Numbered from the stretch's first letter, positions 1-10,300 are shown. The stretch is 64,000 nt of DNA from Actinomadura citrea (GCF_013409045.1 NZ_JACCBT010000001.1:3286001-3350000); one strand, 5' to 3'. The notes: generated by a model not told the origin, from the sequence alone. Numbers and translations: made by a program.

Positions 1-945
1 GTCGCCGCGATCCTCATCCCGTACCAGGTCAGCGCCGTCTCGCCGCTGCCGGTCCCCAACAACCTGCTGCCCGGGCTCGCCGGCATCCTGCTCGGCGCGC
101 TCGCGGCGATCGCCGCGGCGCGCGGCGGCCCGCTGCCCGCGCGCGTCCCGCTGCGGGCCCTCACCGCGGGCGCCGCCGCGCTGGTGCTGCTGGGCGGCAC
201 CCTCGTGTTCACCGTGGCCGCGCCGGACGGCGAGGCCCCGGCCGCGCCCGCCGGGGGCCAGGTGCGGGTGCTCAGCTACAACATCCACGACGCGGTCAAC
301 CAGTCCGGGCGCCTCGACCCCGAGGGCGTCGCCCGCGTCATCGAAGGGCAGCGCGCGCAGGTCGTCCTGCTGCAGGAGGCCGGGCGCGGGTCGCTGCTGT
401 CCGGCACCACCGACGTCGCCGTGTGGCTGTCGCGGCGCCTCGGCATGAAGCTGATCTGGGGCCCGGCCGCCGACGGCCAGTTCGGCAACGCGATCCTGAC
501 GTCGCTGCCGGTGCGCAGCTCCGGGACGGGCCGGATGCCGAAGGGCGACTGGTCGCAGATCCGCGGCTACGTGTGGGCGCGGCTCGCCGTCGGCCAGACC
601 ACGATGGACGTGTGGTCGACGCACCTGGAGGGCGGCGGCGACCGGGGCGGCGAGCGGGCCCGGGAGATCGCGGCGCTGCTGCGGGCCTGGGGCGGCGCGC
701 CCCGCACGATCATCGGCGGCGACTTCAACGCGGGTCCGGGCAGCCCGGAGCTGATCGCGATGACCGACGGCACCGACCTGCGCAACACCGCGATCGGCGG
801 CGAGCAGTACCCGACCAGGTCCGACGGCACCAGCACCGACTGGGTCTTCGGATCGGACGGGGTCCTCGTCACCGACTACGACGTGCCCGAGTCCGACGCC
901 TCCGACCACTACCCCGTCGCGGTGACCGTCCGGATCGGGCGGTGA
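1..945 (+). CDS. Endonuclease/exonuclease/phosphatase-family protein, 5' truncated
   Basis: The reading frame is open from the first base, so the true start lies before the window. The first ~60 visible codons give hydrophobic segments consistent with membrane helices, followed by an extracytoplasmic catalytic domain. Hallmarks of the DNase I-like fold are visible: an SYNIH strand at the start of the domain, a VVLLQE metal-binding Glu, GGDFNAGPGSPE and the terminal SDHYPV motif. This family hydrolyses phosphodiesters in DNA, phosphoinositides or sphingomyelin; which substrate applies here cannot be told. Family assignment is firm, function is open. Confidence 0.85.
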   Translation, partial: VAAILIPYQVSAVSPLPVPNNLLPGLAGILLGALAAIAAARGGPLPARVPLRALTAGAAALVLLGGTLVFTVAAPDGEAPAAPAGGQVRVLSYNIHDAVNQSGRLDPEGVARVIEGQRAQVVLLQEAGRGSLLSGTTDVAVWLSRRLGMKLIWGPAADGQFGNAILTSLPVRSSGTGRMPKGDWSQIRGYVWARLAVGQTTMDVWSTHLEGGGDRGGERAREIAALLRAWGGAPRTIIGGDFNAGPGSPELIAMTDGTDLRNTAIGGEQYPTRSDGTSTDWVFGSDGVLVTDYDVPESDASDHYPVAVTVRIGR

Positions 946-981
946 GCGGACGCCGGCGGCGCCCGCCGCTAGGGTCATGAG

Positions 982-1041
982 ATGAGCGAAGCGAGCCGGG
1001 GGGTGCGGGGGGCCGGCCCCCCGCGAGGAGACCGCCCATGA
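982..1041 (+). CDS. Possible 19-residue leader ORF coupled to the GNAT gene
   Basis: An ATG at 982 opens a 19-codon frame starting MSEAS and ending RGDRP. Its TGA (1039-1041) overlaps the ATG of the next gene at 1038 as ATGA. A GAGGAGA Shine-Dalgarno lies inside the leader, just before that ATG. The opening bases share TGAGCGAAGCGAG with the region before the coiled-coil gene near 37387, whose leader likewise ends in RGDR followed by an overlapping stop. This suggests a recurring leader element rather than chance, but no evidence of translation exists. Confidence 0.3.
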   Translation: MSEASRGVRGAGPPRGDRP

Positions 1042-1544
1042 GCGCCGAGACGGTCGCGATCGAGCGGGCGGCCCCCGGGGACGCGGGGGAGATGATGACC
1101 GTCCAGCGGGCCGCCTACGTCTCGGAGGCGCAGCTGTACGGCGACCCGTTCATCCCCCCGCTGGTGGAGTCGGCCGAGCAGCTGCGCAAGGTGCTGGCGG
1201 GCGACGCCGTGGCGCTGAAGGCGGTCATGGGCGGCCGCCTCGTCGGCGCCGTGCGGGCCCAGTTCAGCGACCGCACGTGCCTGGTCGGGCGGCTCGTCGT
1301 CGTCCCCGACCTGCAGCGCCGCGGCATCGGGCGGCGCCTGCTGACGGAGCTGGAGGGCGAGATCGCCGGGCGCGCCGACGCGTGCGTGCTGTTCACCGGC
1401 CACCTGAGCGAGGCGAACCTGCGCCTGTACCGGGGGCTCGGCTACTCCGAGACGCACCGGGAGCGCGTCGCCGCGCACCTCACCCTCGTGCACATGCGCA
1501 AGACCCTCGTCCCCGCGGGAACCGCCCAGCCGCCGCGCCGCTAG
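1038..1544 (+). CDS. GNAT-family N-acetyltransferase
   Basis: A 168-residue single-domain GNAT that should move an acetyl group from acetyl-CoA to an unidentified amine. The acetyl-CoA loop is seen as [15 protein letters not shown] (residues ~93-107), followed by the late motif [13 protein letters not shown]. The start at 1038 is supported by GAGGAGA 8-13 nt upstream. The gene lies 93 nt after the phosphatase-like gene and 10 nt before coaE on the same strand, so it may be cotranscribed with coaE. Substrate unknown. Confidence 0.85.
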   Translation: MSAETVAIERAAPGDAGEMMTVQRAAYVSEAQLYGDPFIPPLVESAEQLRKVLAGDAVALKAVMGGRLVGAVRAQFSDRTCLVGRLVVVPDLQRRGIGRRLLTELEGEIAGRADACVLFTGHLSEANLRLYRGLGYSETHRERVAAHLTLVHMRKTLVPAGTAQPPRR

Positions 1545-1554
1545 GGTGTGTCCC

Positions 1555-2154
1555 GTGCTGAAAGTGGGACTCACCGGCGGGATCGGTTCGGGCAAGAGCG
1601 AGGTGGCGAAGCGGCTGCGCGAGCACGGCGCGGTCGTCATCGACGCCGACGGGATCGCCCGCGAGGTGGTCGAGCCGGGCACCCCGGGCCTCGCCGCCGT
1701 GGTGGCGGAGTTCGGCGAGGACGTCCTGTTGCCGTCCGGTGCCCTCGACCGGGAGAAGGTCGGCCGCATCGTGTTCGCCGACCCCGACCGGCTCGCCGCC
1801 CTGAACGCGATCGTCCACCCGCTGGTGGGGGAGCGGATGCAGGAGCTGATGGACGCCGCCCCCGCGGACGCGGTCGTCGTCTACGACGTCCCCCTCCTGG
1901 CGGAGAACGGCCTGGCCGGCATGTACGACGAGGTCGTCGTCGTGGACGCCCCCGAGGAGACGCAGCTGGACCGCCTGGTCGCCCGCCGCGGCATGACCGA
2001 GGAGGACGCCCGCGCCCGCATGGCCAACCAGGCGTCCCGCGCCGACCGCCGCGCCGTCGCCACCCGCGTCATCGACAACTCCGGCACCCTCGCCGACCTG
2101 AAAGCCCAGGTCGACGCCCTCTGGGACTTCCTGACCCGCCGCACCGCGTCCTAG
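1555..2154 (+). CDS. coaE: Dephospho-CoA kinase
   Basis: Catalyses the last step of coenzyme A synthesis, ATP-dependent phosphorylation of the 3'-hydroxyl of dephospho-CoA, in the cytoplasm. The 199-residue product begins [15 protein letters not shown], with the P-loop GGIGSGKS at residues 8-15, followed by the DAD motif and the YDVPLLAEN region typical of CoaE. GTG 1555 is preferred over GTG 1546 because it gives the usual CoaE N-terminus. Actinobacterial CoaE sometimes carries a C-terminal extension; this one does not. The 3' end overlaps the convergent TIR-NACHT gene by 4 nt. Confidence 0.95.
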   Translation: MLKVGLTGGIGSGKSEVAKRLREHGAVVIDADGIAREVVEPGTPGLAAVVAEFGEDVLLPSGALDREKVGRIVFADPDRLAALNAIVHPLVGERMQELMDAAPADAVVVYDVPLLAENGLAGMYDEVVVVDAPEETQLDRLVARRGMTEEDARARMANQASRADRRAVATRVIDNSGTLADLKAQVDALWDFLTRRTAS

Positions 2155-5100
2155 AACGGGGCGTCGAGGGGGAGCCGGTGGACCTCGGGGAGGTAGGCGT
2201 CGAGCTCGCCCGGTTCGAAGCGGCACATGCCCACGGCGTACCAGAACTCGGCGGTGGCGTCGCCCTCCCACTTGTAGCGGCCGTCAGGGGCCAGGGCGGC
2301 CCAGCCCTCGGCCAGGCCGAGGAGGGTGGCGCGGCGCGCGGGGGCGGCGCGGTCGGTGACGTCCCACAGGATGATGGCGCCGTCGTCGCCCGCGGTGGCG
2401 AGCAGGGAGCCGTCCGGGCTGAACGCGGCGGACCAGACGCGGCGGGTGTGGCCGGTGAGGGCGTGCAGCAGCCGCCCGTTGGACGGGTTCCAGAGGCGCA
2501 CGACCATGTCGTCGCCCGCGCTGGCGAGCATCGCCCCGGACGGGTGGAACGCGGTGGTCCACAGGCGCCCGGTGTGCTCGGTGAGGGTGTGCAGGAGATC
2601 GCCCGTGGACGGGTCCCAGAGGCGGACGGTCCCGTCGTTGCTGGCGCTGGCGAGCGTCTCCCCGGACGGTGAGAACGACACCTGGTACACGCGGTCGCCG
2701 TGTCCGCGCAGCGCGGCGGCGAGTTCGCCCGTGCGGGGGCTCCAGAGCCGGACGACGCCGTCGTCGCAGCCGGTCGCGACCAGGGCGCCGCCGGGCTGGA
2801 AGTCGATGGAGCGGACGCGGCCGCGGTGGTCGGCCAGGTTGACGGTCTCGCGGCCGGTCGTCCAGTACCAGAGCCGGACGGAGTCGTCGTCGTTGGCGGT
2901 GGCGAGGACGTCCCCGGACGGCGCGAACGCCTGCGCCCAGACGTGGTCGGTCTCGACGTTCAGTTCGCGTTCGAACGTGCCCGTCCCGGCCTGCCACAGG
3001 TGGACGCCGCCGTCGTTGGTGGCGGTGGCGAGCTGGGAGTCGCGGGTGTTGAACGCGGCGGAGGTGAGGTTGTCGGCGACGCCGCGCAGCTCGCGGATCA
3101 TCCGGCCGGAGCGCGGGTCCCAGAGCCGGACGAGGCCGTCGTTGCCGCTGGCGGCCAGCATGCCGCCGTCGGGGCTGAACGCCACGCCGGTGACGCGGCG
3201 GCCGTGGCCGCGCAGCACGACGCGGCACTGCCCGGTCTCGGCGTCCCACATCCGGGCCGTGCCGTCGTTGCTGCTGGTGGCGAGCTGGGCGCCGTCCGGG
3301 CGGAACGCGAACGGCCACACGGCGCCGCGGTGCCCGGCCAGTTCGAGGCGCTGACGGCCGGTGCGCGGGTCCCACAGGCGGACGGACCCGGCGCTGTCGG
3401 CGGTGGCGAGCCGTCCGCCGTCCGGGCTGAAGGTGGCCTGGTAGATGCCGCCGCCGTGGCCGGTGAGGACGCTGCGCTGCCGGCCCTCCTCCCAGATGCG
3501 GACGGTCCCGTCGGTGTCGCCGGTGACGAGGAGGTCCCCGTCCGGGTGGAACGCGATGGCGTAGACGCGGCCGGTGTGGCCGAGGAGCTCCTGGCGGATC
3601 TCGCCGGTGCGGATGTCCCAGAGCCGGACGACGCCCGCCTCGTCCCCGGCGGCGAGCAGGGAGCCGTCCGGGTGGAACACGGCGCGGAACACCGCGCCGT
3701 GGTGGCCGGCCAGCTCGCGGCGCAGCGCGCCGGTGGCGAGGTCCCAGACGCGCAGGGTGCCGCCCGCGTCGCCGGTGACCATGAGCGACCCGGCGGGGTC
3801 GAACACGGCGGTGTAGACGGGGGCGGTGTGCCCGGGCAGCTCGTGCAGGAGCAGGCCGGACAGGGTGTCCCACACGCGGACGGTGCCGTCGGCGGCGCCC
3901 GCGGCGACGAGGTCGTTGCCCGCGGGGGAGCGTCCCCCGACCACCAGGGGCCACACGCCGGCGGGGTGGACGGCGAAGGTGTGCGTGGTGTGGCCGGTGG
4001 CGAGGTCCCACAGCCGGACGGAACCGTCGGCGGACCCGCTCGCCAGTAGGCTTCCGGCGCCGTCGAAGGCGACCGCGTAGGCGCGGTCGGTGTGGCCCTG
4101 GAGGCTGCGCAGCGGCGTGCCCGTGACGGCGTCGCAGATGAGGACGCCGCCGTCCTCGCTGCCGACGGCCAGGACGGAGCCCCCGGGGCTGTAGGCGAGC
4201 GGCTGGGGGAGGCGGCTGGTCTGGAAGTGGAAGCCGTAGGGGACGCCCACCGCGGCCGGCGCGACCTGGATGTCGATGGGGCGGCCCGGCGCGATGGCCG
4301 CCTCGCGCAGTTCGGGGGCGGCCGCGACGCGGCCCGGGAGCACGGCGTCCACGAGGGCGGCGCGGGTCCAGCGGCTGCCCTCCACGGCGACGTCGCGCAG
4401 GTCGGCGCGGGCCAGACGGGCCCGGGACAGGTCGGCGCCGCGCAGGTCGGCGCCGGTCAGGGTGGCCTCGTCCAGGCGCGCCCCGGCGAGCGAGGCGTCC
4501 CGCAGGACGGCGCGGGAGAGGTTCGCGCCCACGAGCTGCGCGTCGCTGAGGTCGGCGCCGGTGAGGTCGACCTCCTGGAGGTCGCGGTAGGACAGGTCCT
4601 CGCCCTGCAGGCGGGCGCCGCGCAGGTCGGTGTGCGCGGGGGTGCGCAGCCGCGTCGTGATGCGGATCGCGTTGGCGCGGGCGATGTCGTCGGCCTCGGG
4701 GTCGGCGAGCACCCGGGCCGTCCACTCCTGGCAGGCGCGCGTGTCGGCGAGGTCGCAGAGGAAGTCGACGGCGAGCTGGGTCAGGGCACGGCGGCCGAGG
4801 GCGGCCGGTGCCTCGCCCTTGGCGAACTCGTCCGCGATGTGCCGGGCGACGAGCCACTCCATGACGGACGTGTGGATGAAGCCGAACAGCCCCTCGGGCG
4901 TGCGCACGAGCAGGCTCCCGGCGCCGACGGCGTGGGTCACCTGGTGCGGCGACATCCGCCCACCGGCGAGCCCGGTGAGGGCGTCGGCGACGTCGGCCAG
5001 CTCGGCGAGCCGCAGGAACTGCTCGTTGCCCTCCCACAGCCGCAGCGCGAGCGTGCCCACGGCCTGCCACATGTCGTCGGCCTCCAGGCCGGACGGGCCG

Positions 5101-8000
5101 CCCGCGCCGCCGACCCGCTCGGCCTCGTACGCGAGCCAGGACGACAGGATCTCCTGGTAGAGGTCGGCGGGGCTGACGGCGCGGCGCGCCTGCGCGACCG
5201 CGCGCAGCCGCTCCTCGGAGAGGTCGGCGATGAACGACAGCATCCGCGGGTTGGACGTCAGCGCCAGCAGCTCCTCGATCCCCGCCAGCAGGCTCAACCG
5301 GTCCTCGGCCGCGCCCTCGTCGCCGTACCGGTTCACCAGGTACGAGCGGACCTGCGGGGGCGTGAACTCCTCCAGGGCGAGGACGCGGCGGTGCGGCAGC
5401 ACGCCGACCTTCTCGCCGAGGGCGGTCAGCACCTGCGCCTGCGACTTGAAGTGCTGCGTCCGGCTCGCCACCACGATCTTCGCCTTGTCCTGGGCGGCCT
5501 GGAGCAGGGTGTCGAGGTGGTCGGCGGCCCGGTCGTAGGTCATGCGCGTCACCAGCTCGTCGAACCCGTCGAAGAGCAGGACGATGCGGCCCTGGCGGAG
5601 CATGTAGTGGAACGCCTTGAGGTCGATGAGCTCCTCACCGTGATTGGCCAGGTGCGCGGCGACCAGGCCGTCCACCGAGTGCGCCTTGTCGAGCGCCCGC
5701 AGCTCGATGAGGATCGGGACGACGTGCGGCAGCTCCTCCGGGATGCGGCGCGCCAGCTCCCGCAGGGCGAAGGTCTTGCCGCGGCCGAAGTCGCCGAGCA
5801 GCAGCAGGAACCGCCCGTGGTCGGCGGCCAGCAGCCGCAGCATCTCGCCGACCACGTCGTCGTGGACGTCCGCGCCCGACCGGCGCTCGCCGTCGGGGAG
5901 GAACCGGTCGAGCTCCCGGTAGCGCTGCGGGACGTACAGGGACGGCGGGTAGACCCCGCCGGCGGACAGCCGCCCCGACTGGGCCGCCACGTACTCCGAC
6001 AGGTCGACGAGCCCCTGGAACTCGGTGAGGCTGCGCACCCGGATGCCGCGGCGCAGCGCGTCGTCGCGCACGGACCGCGCCGGGGCCGGCCCCAGGTACA
6101 CCAGTTCCGAGCCGTGGTCGGTGCCGTCGGCGTGCACGTGCCGGACGAACGCGTCCACGTCCGCCTCGGTCACCCGCCCCACGTGGGCGCCGATGCGGTA
6201 CTGGCGGACGAAGCCGTCCTCCAGGTGGGTGAGCAGCAGGTGCGGCGGGTCGGAGCGGCCGTCCTCGCGCGCGGGCGGGACGACGCGCCGGATGGTGGCG
6301 CGCTCGAACCGCGTCTCGCACGCCTCCGTCAGGCGGTCGAGCAGGCGTCCCGTGGGATCGGGGACGGGGTCGGCGGTGCCGTCGCCGCCGGGGCCGAGTT
6401 CCGGGGCGGGAGGGGCCGGAGGGGTCTGCGCGAGCGGAGGTGGGAACGTTCCGCCCACGGCGGTCCAGGACCGTTCGAGGCGTTCCGGGCCGCGCCTCGC
6501 GGCGTCCTCGGGGATCCAGCGCTCCAGCCCGTCCCCGCGCACGACGACGAGCTGGTGCCGGCCGGGGCCGAGCGCCGGGACGGACGGGACGTCGCCCGCC
6601 AGCAGCGGGACGGCGCCGTACTCCGACTCCGTCCCCTGGAAGAACAGGTTGACGTGGGCGGCGAGCAGCGTCTCCACCGTCTCGGGGTCGCGCAGCGCGC
6701 CGGGCTCGCCCGCGATGGGCGTGTGCTCGATCGCGCCGAGGCGCAGCCAGCCCTCGTCCTCGAAGTGCCGCAGCCGCTGGTTGAACCATGCGGCCTGCGC
6801 CTGGCCGACGCGCCCGTGGCGGTCCTCCTCGCGGTGGGTCTGCGGCAGCGTCGAGTTGAGCCCGGCCACCACGATCTTCAGGTCGGGGACGGGGAACAGC
6901 GTCCACGGCTGGGCGCTGTCGAAGATGAGCGCGTCGATGCCCTGGTAGAACTCCTTGAACAGGCCCGCGTAGTGGCGCCATTTCGGCCAGTACGGCGGCT
7001 GGGGCTCGATGTCGTCGGCCTCGCAGCTGGAGAAGTACGCCTGGCAGGCCGCGCGGGTGACGTCGTGGGTGCCGGGCACCACCACGACGCGCTGCGCCTC
7101 CAGGCCCAGCAGCGCGCGCAGGCTCGTCAGGAACGACAGCGCCTCGGCGAACTCCTTGCGGCTGCCCGAGTGGGTGATGTTGCCGGTGACGACGAGCAGG
7201 TCGGGCCGCGGCACGCCGGAGTCGGCCAGCCGTGTCACATCGCTCCAGATCCGGTCCTGCAGCTCGGTGGCGGTCGTCGGCTCGCCGGGCTCGGCCAGCG
7301 TCCGGCCGAACCGGGGGCCGGAGACGTGCAGGACGGTCAGGTGCTCGCGCGGCTCCTGCCCGGCGTCCGCCGCCGGGAACGCCGGCGCGGCGACGGGCGC
7401 CCGCCGGGCGGGCCGCTCTCCCGTCGGTTCGGGCCGCCTACCCCCTCCCTCGGGCCCGTCAGTCTCCTCCAGGCGGCCCATCAGCGGTTCCCGGCCACCG
7501 GGAAGCGGCCCGGGGCGGTTCTGCCCCGCTCCGGGGAAGCCAGGGCCGCTGAGGGGACGCGCGTGGCCGGCGAGGGCCTCCTGGATGCGCCGCATCAGCA
7601 GCCGGCGCGCCTCGTCCGGGTCGTCCACCCCCACCAGGTCCACGTAGGTGATCGTGGAGAGCAGGCCGTCGATCGGGCAGTCCTCGATGCGGACCGTGAC
7701 CAGCTTGCGCGCCGGGTCGTCCGGGTCGGCCCGCAGCGCCGCCATCCACTCCAGCCGCCCGTACCGCGAGCGCAGGTAGTTGCGCGACAGCACCGCCACC
7801 ACGACCTTGGCCTCCGACAGGCCCCGGTCCATGTAGTCGATGAAGTTGGTCCCGGGCACGAAGTCCCACGCCTGCATCATCGTGCGGTGCCCGGCGGCCT
7901 CCAGTTGCCAGGCGATCCAGGACGCCCACCGTTCGTCGGCCGGCGAGTAGCTGATGAAGAAGTCGGTCGGGCGCTCCTGGGGGTGGCCGGGGGGTGTCAT
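2151..8000 (-). CDS. TIR - degenerate metallophosphoesterase - NACHT - pentapeptide - WD40 protein (NLR-like)
   Basis: A 1949-residue multidomain protein. Residues ~12-145 are a TIR domain ([15 protein letters not shown]) that keeps a Glu at the expected NADase position (E84 in SRYGRLEW). Residues ~221-495 have the calcineurin-like phosphoesterase layout, but its ligands are substituted: DxH is G228/R230, GD is GN274, GNHD is G-T311-HD, and GHxH is G-T457-E-S459. Residues ~500-700 are unassigned. NACHT spans ~700-930 with Walker A GDFGRGKT (736-743) and Walker [10 protein letters not shown]. About 20 pentapeptide repeats follow (~1123-1220), then about 15 WD40 repeats (~1265-1895) and a conserved-looking [13 protein letters not shown] tail. 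The architecture fits a ligand-sensing STAND NTPase with a TIR effector, plausibly antiphage or self/non-self. ATG 8000 is chosen because the TIR motif begins 13 codons later; an upstream in-frame ATG (8060) would add 20 unlikely residues. Confidence 0.93.
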   Translation of the reverse strand: MTPPGHPQERPTDFFISYSPADERWASWIAWQLEAAGHRTMMQAWDFVPGTNFIDYMDRGLSEAKVVVAVLSRNYLRSRYGRLEWMAALRADPDDPARKLVTVRIEDCPIDGLLSTITYVDLVGVDDPDEARRLLMRRIQEALAGHARPLSGPGFPGAGQNRPGPLPGGREPLMGRLEETDGPEGGGRRPEPTGERPARRAPVAAPAFPAADAGQEPREHLTVLHVSGPRFGRTLAEPGEPTTATELQDRIWSDVTRLADSGVPRPDLLVVTGNITHSGSRKEFAEALSFLTSLRALLGLEAQRVVVVPGTHDVTRAACQAYFSSCEADDIEPQPPYWPKWRHYAGLFKEFYQGIDALIFDSAQPWTLFPVPDLKIVVAGLNSTLPQTHREEDRHGRVGQAQAAWFNQRLRHFEDEGWLRLGAIEHTPIAGEPGALRDPETVETLLAAHVNLFFQGTESEYGAVPLLAGDVPSVPALGPGRHQLVVVRGDGLERWIPEDAARRGPERLERSWTAVGGTFPPPLAQTPPAPPAPELGPGGDGTADPVPDPTGRLLDRLTEACETRFERATIRRVVPPAREDGRSDPPHLLLTHLEDGFVRQYRIGAHVGRVTEADVDAFVRHVHADGTDHGSELVYLGPAPARSVRDDALRRGIRVRSLTEFQGLVDLSEYVAAQSGRLSAGGVYPPSLYVPQRYRELDRFLPDGERRSGADVHDDVVGEMLRLLAADHGRFLLLLGDFGRGKTFALRELARRIPEELPHVVPILIELRALDKAHSVDGLVAAHLANHGEELIDLKAFHYMLRQGRIVLLFDGFDELVTRMTYDRAADHLDTLLQAAQDKAKIVVASRTQHFKSQAQVLTALGEKVGVLPHRRVLALEEFTPPQVRSYLVNRYGDEGAAEDRLSLLAGIEELLALTSNPRMLSFIADLSEERLRAVAQARRAVSPADLYQEILSSWLAYEAERVGGAGGPSGLEADDMWQAVGTLALRLWEGNEQFLRLAELADVADALTGLAGGRMSPHQVTHAVGAGSLLVRTPEGLFGFIHTSVMEWLVARHIADEFAKGEAPAALGRRALTQLAVDFLCDLADTRACQEWTARVLADPEADDIARANAIRITTRLRTPAHTDLRGARLQGEDLSYRDLQEVDLTGADLSDAQLVGANLSRAVLRDASLAGARLDEATLTGADLRGADLSRARLARADLRDVAVEGSRWTRAALVDAVLPGRVAAAPELREAAIAPGRPIDIQVAPAAVGVPYGFHFQTSRLPQPLAYSPGGSVLAVGSEDGGVLICDAVTGTPLRSLQGHTDRAYAVAFDGAGSLLASGSADGSVRLWDLATGHTTHTFAVHPAGVWPLVVGGRSPAGNDLVAAGAADGTVRVWDTLSGLLLHELPGHTAPVYTAVFDPAGSLMVTGDAGGTLRVWDLATGALRRELAGHHGAVFRAVFHPDGSLLAAGDEAGVVRLWDIRTGEIRQELLGHTGRVYAIAFHPDGDLLVTGDTDGTVRIWEEGRQRSVLTGHGGGIYQATFSPDGGRLATADSAGSVRLWDPRTGRQRLELAGHRGAVWPFAFRPDGAQLATSSNDGTARMWDAETGQCRVVLRGHGRRVTGVAFSPDGGMLAASGNDGLVRLWDPRSGRMIRELRGVADNLTSAAFNTRDSQLATATNDGGVHLWQAGTGTFERELNVETDHVWAQAFAPSGDVLATANDDDSVRLWYWTTGRETVNLADHRGRVRSIDFQPGGALVATGCDDGVVRLWSPRTGELAAALRGHGDRVYQVSFSPSGETLASASNDGTVRLWDPSTGDLLHTLTEHTGRLWTTAFHPSGAMLASAGDDMVVRLWNPSNGRLLHALTGHTRRVWSAAFSPDGSLLATAGDDGAIILWDVTDRAAPARRATLLGLAEGWAALAPDGRYKWEGDATAEFWYAVGMCRFEPGELDAYLPEVHRLPLDAPF

Positions 8001-8125
8001 GGCGCCAGTATCGCGCGGAGCACGGCCCGAACGCAGCGCCCCGGCCGCCTGTGGCGGCACGAGGCGCAGCCCCTGGCGGCATGGCGGCGCAGCCCGTGGA
8101 AGCGCGGCGGGGCGCCTATGGAATC

Positions 8126-9361
8126 ATGACGCGCGTGCCGCCCCCTCCGACCGAGGCCCTGCGCCGTGCCGCCGGCTCCTTGGGCGTTCTCGACTGGATC
8201 CGCATCGCCGTTCTGGTGCTCGGCCTGGTGTTCGTCGCCACCGGCCTGCTGCCCGCCGACACGGCCCGCTCCAGCGTCGGGCGGATCGCACCCCTGCTGC
8301 TCTTCCTGTTCAGCGTCATCGTCCTGGCGGAGCTGACCAAGGAGGCGGGGGTCTTCGACGCGATCGCGCAGCGGATGGCCAAGGCCGGCCGCGGCAACTA
8401 CGTCGCGCTGTTCCTGCTGTGCGTGGCGTTCGCGTCGCTCACCACAGTCTTCCTCAACTTGGACACGACCGCGGTGCTGCTGACTCCGGTCATGCTGGCT
8501 CTGGCGGCGCGCGCGCGGATCGCGACTCTCCCGCTGGCCATGACGACGGTGTGGCTGGCCAACACCGCGAGCCTGCTGCTGCCGGTGTCCAACCTGACCA
8601 ACCTGCTCGCCGCCGACCGCGTGGCGCTGGAGACCCGCGCGTTCGCTGCGCGCATGTGGGCGCCGCAACTGGCGGTCCTGGCCGTGACCATGGTGCTGCT
8701 GTGGGTCTTCTACTGGCGGCGTCGGATGCGCGGCGAGGAGACCTACGACCCGCCCGCCCCGGTGCCCGTCAAGGACCGGGTGCTGTTCTCCGCCACGGGC
8801 GCCGCCTGCCTGCTGTTCATCGGGGCGATCCTCGCGGGCGTGCACACCGGGATCCAGCTGGGCCTCGCCGCGACCGCCGCCGCCGTCGTGGCCGTGGTCG
8901 CCTTCGCCGTGCGCGACCGGACGCTGCTGCGCCCCGCGCTCATCCCCTGGCAGCTCATGGTGTTCGTCACCGGGCTGTTCCTCGTCGTCCCCACTCTGGA
9001 ACGATTCGGGCTGGACGACGCCATGCGCGCCCTGATCGGCGACGACGGTGGTACGGCCGGGGCGGTGCGGGCCGCGTTCTCGGGGGCGGGGCTGTCGAAC
9101 GTCCTCAACAATCTCCCCGCCTACGTCGCCGGGGAATCGGCCGTGCCCGCCTCGAACAAGGACCAGTTGCTCTCCCTGCTCGTCGGGACGAACGTGGGGC
9201 CCGTCATCACGCCCTGGGGGTCGCTGGCGACGCTGCTGTGGTTCGAATGGTGCCGGCGCTGGGACGTGCGCGTGCCGATGCGCACGTTCGTCCTGGCGGG
9301 GACGGTCCTGGCCGTGACGGGCTCGGCCGCCGCCGTAGGGGCCCTCCTGCTGACCGGCTGA
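8126..9361 (+). CDS. ArsB/NhaD/SLC13-type permease
   Basis: A 411-residue integral membrane protein with about 11 predicted helices. Two half-repeats are marked by TTVFLNLDTTAVLLTPV (residues ~111-127) and GAGLSNVLNNLPAYV (~310-324), which match the N-D-T and N-N-P signatures of the ion transporter superfamily that includes ArsB, NhaD and citrate/dicarboxylate carriers. An anion such as arsenite, or a carboxylate, is the likely cargo; the sequence does not decide. ATG 8126 is chosen over a far-upstream start (7994) because the upstream codons read as random coding in the divergent promoter region. It is divergent from the TIR-NACHT gene with 125 bp between. Confidence 0.82.
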   Translation: MTRVPPPPTEALRRAAGSLGVLDWIRIAVLVLGLVFVATGLLPADTARSSVGRIAPLLLFLFSVIVLAELTKEAGVFDAIAQRMAKAGRGNYVALFLLCVAFASLTTVFLNLDTTAVLLTPVMLALAARARIATLPLAMTTVWLANTASLLLPVSNLTNLLAADRVALETRAFAARMWAPQLAVLAVTMVLLWVFYWRRRMRGEETYDPPAPVPVKDRVLFSATGAACLLFIGAILAGVHTGIQLGLAATAAAVVAVVAFAVRDRTLLRPALIPWQLMVFVTGLFLVVPTLERFGLDDAMRALIGDDGGTAGAVRAAFSGAGLSNVLNNLPAYVAGESAVPASNKDQLLSLLVGTNVGPVITPWGSLATLLWFEWCRRWDVRVPMRTFVLAGTVLAVTGSAAAVGALLLTG

Positions 9362-9387
9362 GCCCCCTCCCCGCCGGGGAAGGGCTC
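9360..9387. terminator. Hairpin between convergent permease and phosphatase genes
   Basis: GAGCCC (9360-9365) pairs with GGGCTC (9382-9387), and TCCCC (9368-9372) with GGGGA (9376-9380), around a GCC loop. It overlaps both stop codons, so it can serve transcription from either side. No U-tract is present, as is common in GC-rich actinomycetes. Confidence 0.5.
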
Positions 9388-10270
9388 ACCGGGCGACGGG
9401 GGCGCACCCGTCCCTCGGATCGATCTTCGCCGTGGTCTCCAGGAGCCGGTCGAGCAGTTCGGGACGCGCCGCGACGAAGCCCAGCTCGGACGGCGGTCGG
9501 TCGATGCCCAGCTCGTACGGGGCGCCGTCCAGGCGGCGCAGCTGCGCGCCCGCCTCGGCGGCCACCAGCATCCCGGCGGGCAGGTCCACGATCTCGGGCA
9601 GGTAGCCGACGATGCCGTCGATGTCGCCGCGCGCCAGCATCGTCCACGCCACCAGCGGCGCCCACAGTTGCAGCATGCGCGCGCACCGCAGCTCCAGGGC
9701 CGAGCGCATGGCGAACGCCACCGGATCGCCCGCACCGACCTGGTGGCCCTGCGTCCAGGCCAGGAGCGGGTTCCTCTCCCGTCCCGGCCGGGGACGGTCG
9801 GCCAGCGTCAGGGGCCTCCCGTCCGGGCCCAGGGCGCCCCGCCCGCGCACCGCCGACCACGTCCGGCCGCTCACCGGGTCGTGCACGACGCCCAGGACCG
9901 GCTCGGCGCGCGCGCACAACGCCAGCCCGACCGCGTACACCGGCATGCCGATCGCCACGTTGTTGGTGCCGTCCAGCGGGTCGACGAGCCAGACCATGTC
10001 CTCGCCGGGCGCGCCGTCGAGGATCCCGGACTCCTCGGCGATGATCCGGTGCCCCGGGTACGCGGCCCGCAGCCGCCCGACGATCAGGTCCTCGGCGGCG
10101 GTGTCCAGCTCCGTCACCACGTCCCCGCCCGCGCCCTTCGGCCGCACCCCGAGGGGGCCGTCCACGCGGGCGCTGAGCAGCGCGCCCGCCGCCTCCGCCG
10201 CCTCCACCGCCACGCGGCGGGCCTCGGAAAGATCGACCGGAAGGGCCGCTGACGGGGTGGTGGGTCTCAT
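9386..10270 (-). CDS. Inositol monophosphatase-family phosphatase
   Basis: A 294-residue member of the Mg2+-dependent, Li+-sensitive phosphatase superfamily (inositol monophosphatase, fructose-1,6-bisphosphatase, CysQ-type nucleotidase). Metal-binding residues are seen in AEESG (residues ~78-82) and WLVDPLDGTNN (~94-104). The third ligand is D229 in IVDLPAG, where the usual preceding Trp of the WD motif is Val. Substrate cannot be read from sequence: inositol phosphate, histidinol phosphate or 3'-phosphoadenosine phosphate are all possible. It starts 30 nt after the cupin-like gene and looks like the last gene of a three-gene operon beginning at 12155. Confidence 0.85.
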   Translation of the reverse strand: MRPTTPSAALPVDLSEARRVAVEAAEAAGALLSARVDGPLGVRPKGAGGDVVTELDTAAEDLIVGRLRAAYPGHRIIAEESGILDGAPGEDMVWLVDPLDGTNNVAIGMPVYAVGLALCARAEPVLGVVHDPVSGRTWSAVRGRGALGPDGRPLTLADRPRPGRERNPLLAWTQGHQVGAGDPVAFAMRSALELRCARMLQLWAPLVAWTMLARGDIDGIVGYLPEIVDLPAGMLVAAEAGAQLRRLDGAPYELGIDRPPSELGFVAARPELLDRLLETTAKIDPRDGCAPVAR

Positions 10271-10300
10271 CGGGCCTCTCCAGTGGGATCCGGCGTCCGG

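Noticed and set aside
2326..8129. Very long plus-strand open frames opposite the TIR-NACHT gene (for example 4092-8129)
   Set aside because: They are antisense shadows of a GC-rich coding region; the translations are low-complexity and show no domains, while the minus strand gives a clear multidomain protein.
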